Shown here piece by piece: positions 1 to 10,000 of a DNA stretch of 64,000 bases. Under the pieces are notes generated by a model. That model was not told the origin of the DNA. It ran no database searches and saw only the letters and a list, made by a program, of their open reading frames with translations. A program made the position numbers and the translations under genes. The stretch spans positions 1-64,000 of the forward strand of contig WIXG01000184.1 of NCBI GenBank assembly GCA_009869945.1. Reading direction: 5' to 3'. This DNA comes from Mesaphorura yosii. Its lineage: Eukaryota; Arthropoda; Collembola; Poduromorpha; Tullbergiidae. Position 1 is the stretch's first letter; each line of letters starts with the position of its first letter.

Positions 1-97
1 CGATAATTATCCGACTAGCCCTTAACATTAGGGGGTCGGATAATTATCGGATATTTATCGGATAATTATCAATGATAATTATCAATCGATAATTATC
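1..97. repeat. palindrome cluster with a 15-bp inverted repeat
   Basis: The perfect 10-bp palindrome GATAATTATC occurs five times, starting at 2, 39, 61, 74 and 88. Positions 1-15 and 35-49 form a perfect 15-bp inverted repeat around a 19-base loop that itself contains a CCCTTAA/TTAGGG near-palindrome. The block is AT-rich and sits in the intron upstream of the LPMO exon. It could be the edge of a satellite or of a foldback element that continues outside the window. No coding content is seen. Confidence 0.75.
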
Positions 98-121
98 AGC
101 GCACCCTGATTTGTATCTTAG

Positions 122-447
122 ACCATTGACGTAGAGGTCGAGCTGACTGTGGCTCACATGGGCTACATGGAGTGGCGTCTGTGCACAAACCGGAACACGG
201 AGAACCAAAACTGTTTCAACCAGAACCTGCTGCGACTGCAAAGCGGTGGCACACGCCTGAACGTGGGAGAGGCGGGTTTGTACCGGACACGGCTTCAAGT
301 CCCGTCTGGAGTCCGCTGCAACCCTTGCGTGCTCCAGTGGAACTACCGAGCGGGCAACAATTGGGGCTACTGCGATGATGGATCAGGTGCACCTGGATGT
401 GGACCCCAAGAAACATTCGCGGCTGCGCTGACATCGTCATTAATTAA
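122..447 (+). CDS. C-terminal exon of an AA15-type lytic polysaccharide monooxygenase, with an apparent 1-nt frameshift
   Basis: The exon follows an acceptor ending at 121 and opens with TIDVEVELTVAHMGY. It continues through MEWRLCTN and CVLQWNYRAGNNWG to GCGPQETF. This is the C-terminal half of arthropod AA15-type copper monooxygenases, which oxidatively cleave chitin or cellulose outside the cell. The Cys-rich CVLQW...GCGPQE block is diagnostic. The copper-binding N-terminal histidine lies in exons outside the window. In the direct frame the protein leaves the family pattern after TTC at 416-418 and runs on to 568. One extra base at 418/419 would give the usual ending FRGCADIVIN with a stop at 445-447. 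The single-base loss is either an assembly error or a real inactivating or tail-changing mutation. The gene converges on the minus-strand peptide gene. Confidence 0.8.
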
Positions 448-551
448 TCTGTACTGCCTCCACAATCTTTCGCGCTTTCGAAACAAACTCTCAGACCGAC
501 TTAATCAGGAAATGCACTCTGGAATTGCACTGCAACTTTTAACACTACGTT

Positions 552-557
552 TTTATT
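552..557 (-). terminator. poly(A) signal of the repeat-peptide gene
   Basis: AATAAA on the minus strand lies about 85 nt beyond the TAA of the precursor gene, which implies a very short 3' UTR. Confidence 0.6.
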
Positions 558-641
558 TCAAGATTTAAAACAAACAGACAGTAGTAAACAGGAAATCGAA
601 AAGGGTATGAATATGGGAAGCCAGGCCGTGTCCCACTCCGT

Positions 642-1291
642 TTAACCTTTGCCAAAAAGGAGTCGCTTCTTTCGCTCTCCTTTGGAGTCCTTACCCAAGA
701 GACCCCCGACTAAATTTTCTAGTCCCAGGAGCCTCTTCTTTCGCTCTTCGTTTGACTCCTTCCCCAGCAAACCTCCGACTAAATTTTCTAGTCCCAGGAG
801 CCTCTTCTTTCGCTCTTCGTTTGACTCCTTCCCCAGCAAACCTCCAACTAAATTCTCTAATCCCAGAAGTCTCTTCTTCCGCTCTCCGTTGGAGTCCGAG
901 TCCTTCCCTAGCAGGCCCCCAAGGTCCAGCCCCAAGAGTCTCTTCCTACGATCGCCTTCATCGGCATCCTTCCCCAGGAGTCCACCCAGCAGGTTTTCGA
1001 GCCCGAGAAGACGCTTACGTCGAGCATCAGCGTCGTGGCCACCAACTAAGCCCCCAGCAGTGCGCTGGGCTTCTTGAGCCGCCTGCGCTAGGGCCTGGAC
1101 CAGCTGCAGCTTCTGCAGGGTCTCAGCGTCTATGCCGGCTGGCAACCCTTCAGCTAGAATAGCACAAGAACAGAAGCGGATTAATATTTGGGTGGTGGAC
1201 AGGTTGACTTCAATGACAGTTACGTACCTTGCACCTGCTGGAAGCAGTAAAGGGCACAGACCACGATGGAGAGTAGAACAAGAGTCCTCAT
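642..1291 (-). CDS. secreted precursor with five repeated peptides between RKKR/RRKR sites
   Basis: There are two exons, 1228-1291 and 642-1153, giving 191 residues. Exon 1 is 64 nt and codes a signal peptide, MRTLVLLSIVVCALYCF. After an acidic, Gln/Ala-rich propeptide, six tetrabasic sites (RRKR or RKKR) separate five peptides of the type LLGLENLVGGLLGK, each followed by a short acidic linker such as ESNEE. The last site releases LLFGKG. No cysteines are seen after the signal region. Units are 23-24 residues long. The layout is that of a precursor cut by furin or a prohormone convertase, as in neuropeptide, antimicrobial-peptide or secretory-peptide precursors. The Leu/Gly-rich core could form an amphipathic helix. 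I do not recognise the family, and the function is unknown. The gene has its own TATA box and a nearby poly(A) signal. Confidence 0.85.
721..858 (-). repeat. two 69-nt coding repeats, nearly identical
   Basis: Positions 721-789 and 790-858 differ at only two bases. Each encodes one 23-residue peptide-plus-linker unit of the precursor. The flanking units (to about 1010) are more diverged. This shows recent tandem duplication or gene conversion within the exon. Confidence 0.9.
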
Positions 1292-2511
1292 GTTGATACT
1301 GGCTTTAGGAACAATCACGAAAAGACAAGTGACCAGGAAAGTGTTGACTTCCTATTTATAGGTTCAGAAAGGAAAAATTTTTGTTTTCATCCCCGTTCGT
1401 AGACACTGGTGGAGTCAATCACCAGATCTTTGCTAATTAACTAATTAACGCATTTCATGGACCAGGAAAAAGCCTGAAAGATGAGACTAAAGAAATTGTG
1501 GTTAATCACCGACAAGTTAGTTAACAAAATATGCTGAAAGAAATCAAGGTAGAAACTGTGCGCTAGTTTTGCGTTTGACCGCAATTCATTTCGTACCAAA
1601 ATAATTAGCGAGCTACTTTCATCATCCTCACAAGAATGCAATGTTATGAGGACATTTTGGCGACATTTCCGAGGCAAAGGAACTAGTAAATATAAACATG
1701 AACATTCTATGTGTTCTTTGTGACATTTCTGCAAATTGTTCGCAGGTCAGACGTCAGAGTTGGAAGGAGAAAACATCAGTTTATGGCATACTTACAACTT
1801 ACACTAAAGAGACTGTCAGCGTTTAGCAGCAGACAATCTAATGCTGTATTGATGTGACAATTAGTACTTATCAGGGAATCGGCTCTGGTAACCTCCTGAG
1901 TAAAACGCCACGTCTGCATGAAATGTCCAACGAAATGCTCAGACTGTAACCGGAGCCAATTGTAACAGCTCTAACCGCTTGCTACTCCATTGAAAGTCAA
2001 TTACACTGTACATTCGAACAAAGTCGTGTGGCATTTGCACTCTGCCAATATGAAGAGTTCGTAATGCTGCGGCTTAGATGTCGCAGAACAACATAAGTAT
2101 GAGTAAGTATGAACGCGTACAGTTTAAACGCGATACGAATTTTGTCAACGTGTCAGAGGTATTGGCATATGAGAAGCCGGTGCGGTGCATCAGAGAAATT
2201 CAGAGTCCGATTCGAAAATTCTTACTGATTACAATTAATTGAGTAAATAATAATTCAGAGTGCACATTTCGGACCTGGCATACCCATCAGACTACCGTGC
2301 CCTTCCATCCATTCATCTAAGGCCCTGCAGGTAAGCCGTTTCAAATCGGCATGGAATAGATTTCAAGTCAGATTAATTGTCAATTCAGTACGATAAACAG
2401 CGAATTATTCTGACTTTAAATTCTAGAGCTGTGCTACTCGCCTCTCCGTTGGAAGTGAATTTGGATTTTGTACTTTAGCTTGATTTTGCGCGTTAGCTTG
2501 ATTTTGTTAAA
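1292..2511. other. intergenic region between divergent genes
   Basis: This separates the minus-strand precursor gene from plus-strand TMEM258. Apart from the TATA box at 1353-1360, I see no coding exon, RNA gene or repeat. Short open frames here show no family resemblance. Confidence 0.5.
1353..1360 (-). promoter_or_regulatory. TATA box of the repeat-peptide gene
   Basis: The minus strand reads CTATAAATAG, about 62-70 nt upstream of the ATG, with TCA-type initiator candidates between the two. A strong TATA box fits a highly expressed, tissue-specific secretory gene. Confidence 0.65.
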
Positions 2512-2836
2512 ATGGTGAGTCCGTGCTACCGCTAATTACGGCTCCCAATCCTAATTTATGTTTATGTGAACTCCATTTTCTCTAATCGTCAATCAGGTTG
2601 AGTTATCATCAATGATCAGATACACGTCGCCTGTTCATCCGGCAATATTTCCTCACTTAACTCTGGTCTTATTGGGCTTTGGAATATTTTTTACTGGCTG
2701 GTTTTTCGTCTACGAAGTAACAACTACCAAGAAGACAAGGCAATTCTTGAAGGAGTTAACAGTGGCCACGGTGGCGGCAACGTTCATGGGCTTCGGACTG
2801 TTGTTTTTACTACTTTGGGTAGGAATCTACGTTTAG
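2512..2836 (+). CDS. TMEM258: TMEM258, oligosaccharyltransferase-associated small membrane protein
   Basis: Exon 1 contributes only the ATG (2512-2514), followed at once by a GTGAGT donor. Exon 2 is 2597-2836. The product starts [14 protein letters not shown] and has 80 residues (family about 79). Two hydrophobic segments, around [20 protein letters not shown] and [16 protein letters not shown], match TMEM258 closely, including the invariant C-terminus [14 protein letters not shown]258 is a subunit of the oligosaccharyltransferase complex in the ER membrane and is required for N-glycosylation. A poly(A) signal follows at 3071-3076. Confidence 0.95.
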
Positions 2837-3070
2837 TCCAGTTGGGACGCGACAAACTTCAACTTCTTCGGTGACTATTTATCATTAGAGACAATTATAT
2901 AAGATAAAGGTTGGGGGTATTGGTTTACATTCAGTTAAGTGTATGTTGTAAGGCTCTGTTAACGTCCAGTAACAGCAATTCCCATTTTTTGCCTTTTCGT
3001 AAGGTCAAATCTAAAGAAGCATGGTCGATAATTTTACATTCCTTGTATTCTATTCTTTAAGAGTTGATGC

Positions 3071-3076
3071 AATAAA
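3071..3076 (+). terminator. poly(A) signal of TMEM258
   Basis: AATAAA lies about 235 nt after the TMEM258 stop codon. Confidence 0.6.
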
Positions 3077-3683
3077 GATCAAACTCTGATCCATTAATTG
3101 CAGACTTTGTGGCAAATTCCATCTGTTTCATTCATTCAAACGTTCCATTTGATGAGGATGAAGCATAATTAGAACGGAAACCCAAACCCGTCGCTTTGCA
3201 TTACGAATTTAGTTTTCGTTTGTTCAGGTGAGAATTGAGAAGATATGAGTATATTCATACCATACAACACTTGTATCTCAATCAATATCTCTGGATAGGG
3301 CGTACTGCTATTGTACGATTAACTAATATTTAATTTAGTTAGCAACGAGCCGAGCCTGAGCATCTTCACAAGACTCCAATGCATATTCGTTACGTGAACA
3401 CGAACACAAAGTATTGGTGAGATCGACGAGGCGATGAGACCGCACACAACTGCCGTTCATCCTTTTGAATCCTTACTACACCATACCGTGAAAGCAGCCG
3501 GCTTGACTATCAAACTTGCTGATTGTGAACAGTTTCAACTTCCACATCTGCACAAACTAACGTAGATTGGAGAACACCAGAATACGAATTAAGGGTAAGT
3601 CTGTTCCTATTCTTAGTCTACAATTGTTCAGTCAATTTGTAGCTCTTTCAAATAGTCCTTTTGATTGAAGGTTTACAAATTAA

Positions 3684-4952
<1,269 letters not shown>

Positions 4953-5993
4953 TGGACTCCACTCCTTCGTTGATTTGCTGTGACTCCACGTACCCGTATT
5001 TGATTACTTGAAATGTATTACTATCAACTCTAGTTGAATGGCAACTCAACTCTTGTTACTCTATCAATGAAAGCATCTAAATAAAGAATATAATAGACGT
5101 AAACGTCATTTTCCTATGTGCCTTTGCATTTAGAATTTTTCTTTACATGGGTTCAGATGTTTCAGAGAACAAGTTAAATACAGCTTTGTTGCCATTTATG
5201 CGGAAGAACATGCAAAAAAAATACTCTTTATGAAAAGCACTTCACTCATTTCTTGATGTAATCGTTCTCTTGGCAATAAAAAAGCGGACCATCCAGAATC
5301 AAGCCGCATGATCTAACATGGCCTGAAGTTGTAGCGTCCTCACTCTCATTCCGAGACGAGGAAATGATATGGTTAATTGCATTGCACAGTTCTGATACTT
5401 ATATACAAGACAGCGGCAAAAATGTGTGTAGAGTGGGGCAAAATTCTTGCCTCTGCTGCTTTTATTATCATGAGCGAAAAGTCGTAAGACTGTAATGAAT
5501 TTGAAAGTGTTGTTGTGTTACATGATCCCATTGCATTTTCGGTCCCAGAGTAAGAGTTACAAAAGGCATGGACATGGACAAACGGGAAAACGAGGGAGAG
5601 AGCAAAAGACGGAAGAATTAAAAACTCAAGCGCTTACTGCTTTCTTCGAGTCCGGTGCCTCTGCCTCTGCTGCTTTAGGGGCAGAGGAGCTGACGGTATG
5701 AGCTTGTGCAAGTGGAGAAAAGAAGCTGAAGGAAGAAAGTCGAATCGCATCGTTTGCCAGCCTGCACTGCACGCTTATCTGTCCACCGTTCTGAATTCAA
5801 TATATTACAAGACAAAGAACTGGCGCATGCCGGATTATATGGGATGCTGGGCCTGGCTTCCTCTCCTTTATCGGATGTTGGGAGTTCAGGCTGCAGTGCA
5901 TGGAGCAACGACGGAGGAAAAAGCCGGGTCCTCTCCTTTCGCCTGAACATCCAGAAACAGAGGGTTTGATGGAAAGCTGCTGCTGCTGGAGTG
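4953..5993 (+). other. GFUS 3' flank and intergenic DNA
   Basis: Holds the GFUS poly(A) signal (AATAAA, 5080-5085) and then about 900 nt without a supportable gene, leading to the DAGL promoter. Confidence 0.45.
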
Positions 5994-6173
5994 TATAAAA
6001 CAGCTCTGCTGCCCTCCGAGCAGTACTCTGTTCTGAGTGGAGAGTTTAGTGGAGCGGTATTCCTCTCTCGGAGTCTGTCTTTGTGCCACGAGTCTCGTGC
6101 ATTCACCATCTCGAGGATCGGGAACCTCAGCGCAAGCACAAACACCGAGCGGACATTCATTCATCCTCAAATC
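5994..6173 (+). promoter_or_regulatory. TATA/initiator promoter and probable non-coding first exon of DAGL
   Basis: TATAAAA at 5994-6000 is followed by an initiator-like GCAGTA around 6020-6025, at the standard 25-30 nt spacing. The transcribed region then runs to a GTGAGA donor after about 6173. I infer this to be the untranslated first exon of the DAGL gene, whose coding starts at 7034. The acceptor joining the two is not resolved; one candidate AG is at 6280-6281. Confidence 0.5.
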
Positions 6174-7033
6174 GGTGAGAATTGCTTTCTCCTCTCTATT
6201 TTACCTTCCAATTGTCAACACGATCAAATGAGAGCTGAATAGACAGATTGAGTTAGCAAATCAACTGCTTCCTCTTCGCAGACAGAATCACGGGCTTTTA
6301 TCGCTCTTGGCCAGTCTTTTACTGTCCCTCAAGCGACGAGTTAAAGTGCGCTTTCGGATTCCTTCATTAGTCTCGTCAGCACTCCTTCGCCGTTTCGTGC
6401 ACATGGACTTGGTCCAGTACTTGCAGAAGCTCATACTGAACACCCATAAGGCATTGTGTTGACTTTGCCTTACATTGCTCCCACCGACTCAGCTCCTCGT
6501 GTGACAAAGTTGCGCTGAATGAGAAAGAAAACTTATTGACTGAGTGAGCAAGAACCCGAATAAAGAATGAAAGTGAAGGAATAGAAGAAAACAGATACAA
6601 AGAAAAGTCAATTTCTCTTTTGCACTTTGCGCTTGTCTCACACAGGAAAGTTCCAACGACCCTTCTCTTCAACAAAAATAGTTCGAGGAATTTGATTCAA
6701 AACAGCTAATTACTATCAGAGTGCATGAAGAGAAGAGATGAAAGCGATAATTAGCTAGTACGTAAAGGCTGCTGTTTAACGCAGCAACAGAATTTCTCCT
6801 GCTTCTTGTTCTGGGCCACGTTCGAACTCTGAAAATTACGGCAGGGAGACGTTGACAGAGCTCGAAAGAAAGAAGTTGTCTCACCGTGTCGAGTGGAAAT
6901 CAACGAAAAGGTATACTTTCACGGGCCCGCAAACGAAATTGCTGCAACACCAAAAAGCCCTCAACCCTGAGTCTTCGCGGTCTCAAATCTCAATCTTCCT
7001 TCGATTCCGTCATTTCCACCTTCTACAACGACT

Positions 7034-10000
7034 ATGCCTGGTCTAATTGCATTTGGACGTCGCTGGAGCTTCGGAAGCGATGATCTATTCCCTCCTGCCA
7101 TTCTGCTCTCCTTCATCCACTCAATCTGGTAAGTGCAACACCGATTTCTCTGCTTTTAACGCTTAGAACACTGAGAAATATGAGTATTCTCAAAACCCAT
7201 GTTCTTTTGCATTCGTTCTGAACAACTTTACATTACAATTTATTGTCTCAACTTGAGATCCTCTAACAGAGCGAGAGGCTAGAGCGAGACGTTGAGTAGG
7301 AACAAACGACTACCGGCCTCTGATCATTTGAAGTGTCTAATATATTGCCTCTGGACACGCATCATTACTTTTACCGAGTTGAGTGCTTCGCAGTGCCGAG
7401 TGTTTTGTTCTCTCATTTACGAGACACCATTTTAAGTTTCCCGAAGTATTTCAATTTTAGAATTCGCAAATCGATGGTGTTCGTAAGAAGGACCGGCATA
7501 AACTCATATTTCGATGTCATAGCGGTACAATAACGCCGCGGTACACGAAGAGCTGATATGGTCAAAAAAGTTACACCAAGGCAACTTATGCATTATAAAA
7601 AGATTAGACCCTGAAAACGGAAAGGTCAACTGTCTGTCTACCGAATGAAGTTGGACGTAAGTATCATTTCCATCGGATCATTCACAAGAAAGCTCCAAAA
7701 TCGTGTGTTGACTGGATCCCTATTTAGTTAATAGACGAAAGCTCTTCGTATTTATTGAACTTACCTGAAGAGCCACCGCTCTTTCTCGCTGGAATTTAGT
7801 TTCCTACATTGGCTTGAGTTTTCTCTATAATCCTGAATACTAAACTGTTGCCTTTGCCTTGTGTGACGTGCCTGGCTTAAATGTTCGGTTCATATGCGGA
7901 GAAAGTGCGAGTGATAACATGTCCCGTCTCGTAAGGGTTGTACGCAACTGGAGGAACATTTCGACGGGATAAGCTTAAGCAGGAAGCAAGCAGTTGAGCG
8001 GGAGGCTTTCGTAAAGCGTTGCACGATCGAAATCAATACTCACACCCATCGCACTCGATATTTCAGGCAATATTCTGGAAAATGTTTTCCAATTTGCAGC
8101 TTCCAAGCCAGAGGAATTCTTTATGTGTTCTGGCGACTTTTCGGACGAATATGTGTGATTGGGTTTGAATATTTGACGGACATTCGCCCGGACTCGGCCA
8201 AATGAGCCGCATTCGGCAATGTGTTGGCGTCGCTCATTTCGGTGATGTTTATCCAAATGAGAGTGACGGATTTATTCAAGCAAATGGGAGCGTCGCAATA
8301 AATAAGGTTACAAAGTTTACGCGAAAGAAGACACGTCGCACTCGTGCCGATTCTCCTTGGAAGACGAGACGAAATACATTTGTATGCCACACACACAATA
8401 AAAATATAAGTTTTCCGTATTTCCGTACTCTTGGGAGTTCCCTCGCGAGATTCTTTTTTGCTCTCTCTTTATAGTCAACAAGATCGTTCTTCTTGAGTCT
8501 TTTCATCTTTCCTTTTATCATATTAGAATAAGATATGAACCCAACACGAAACAAAATCGTATAAAGTAATAGTTTCGCAAGAAAAACAAAAGTTCCACAG
8601 ATTTGCCGGCTTGGAAAGTCAAACTCTGACTCAAAGTGGTGAGCAATGCTGTCTGTATCAGTCTACACGATATGTACTTTGTGTCTGAGCTGCCGCAAAA
8701 ATAAGACTTGGTAATCGCTGCAATTCACACGAAGTGCGTGTCCGCCCTTTTTTCTTTATCGCCGTTTGCCGCATCAACTATTGCAGTCTCATGCATTCTT
8801 AGCCTACCACGACAAAAGCCAATATCCCTCCAGCATAAATCCCTCCGTCAGAATCCATGGGACAGAATCCCTCCGCGGCAAAATCCCTCCACGGCAAAGT
8901 CCCTCTGCGACAAAATCCCTTGTCAAAATCTCACCGAACGAGAAGGCTTCAAGGATAGGAGGAAAGACACGTAAGGAAGTGCCTACCGGACACTTGCATA
9001 AAGTGTGTGTAAATTGTAATTGAAACAGACCGTACTTTCAAATACAGGTTTAGAAATGTTTAATTCTTCAAGCTGAACAGTGAGTCCAGTGGCCAATGAT
9101 GATGACTGAACTCGGCTTTGAAGGTTCTTAATTAGAAATCGTGACAAGCCATCTGAAGCCTTATTCTTAACTAATTATTGGAGGGATTCTGACGGAAAGA
9201 TTTTGACGAAGGGATTTATGCTGGAGGGATTCTGTCATGGATTCCATTCGTAGTATTCTCGTATCGTTAGTTCTGTTCAGTATTGGCAGAGTGCGAGTCT
9301 GTAACAAAGACAAATGCGCTGCACGGCTGTAGTAATTGCGAAATAATTTATGGCGACTCTCTTAATGCGCAACCACAAGCCGGAGGAAAGACTAATTCGT
9401 CTTCTGCAGTTGCACCGCTGCGGTCTTCGAATTCGAGTTGGCACCCGACTTTGGCATCCGGCTCCAATTCTGGTCGAAGCATACATGCTTCTTATGTTTA
9501 CCCTGGCATAGATTGGTTTCTACATTTGGAGTGTGGCGATACATTTGCAAGAGAGCCAATACTTACTAATTACTTTCCTCAATCAACTTCAGTCAAATCT
9601 TTGCTGCTTTCGTGTCAGTCACGGCCGTGCAAACTGCGAACCCTCACGCGAGGCATGGTTATGTTGTCTGTCACGTATTTTCCACTTGTTTTGCCGAAAA
9701 CAATTTTTTACGTGAGCTCTTTACGTCAGGGAGAGAGACTTCGCCGGCTTCGGCTTTACAAGATGCAATGAGAAAAAGCTCAAGGCTTCCAGACTTTCAT
9801 TTTTGGCTCTGACAGCACGGGATGAATGCGGATTACACAATCGCCATCATTGTATGGAATTAAGGCTGTTGATTTTAATAATTAGAGATTCAAATTAGGA
9901 ATCTATTTTCTCATGCTATGCTCTCGTTCTTATGACTAGAATTTCATCTCGCTGTTCCAGGAATCTGGAACCTCGTTCATGAAAGTAGCAGAAACGGAAT

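Noticed and set aside
649-1162. Long plus-strand open frames over the peptide-precursor exon
   Set aside because: They are antisense shadows of a repetitive exon. The minus strand has the signal peptide, splice sites, TATA box and poly(A) signal.
9283-9812. Plus-strand open frames up to 162 codons in DAGL intron 1
   Set aside because: Composition and sequence show no family resemblance, and they sit inside the intron next to the minisatellite.
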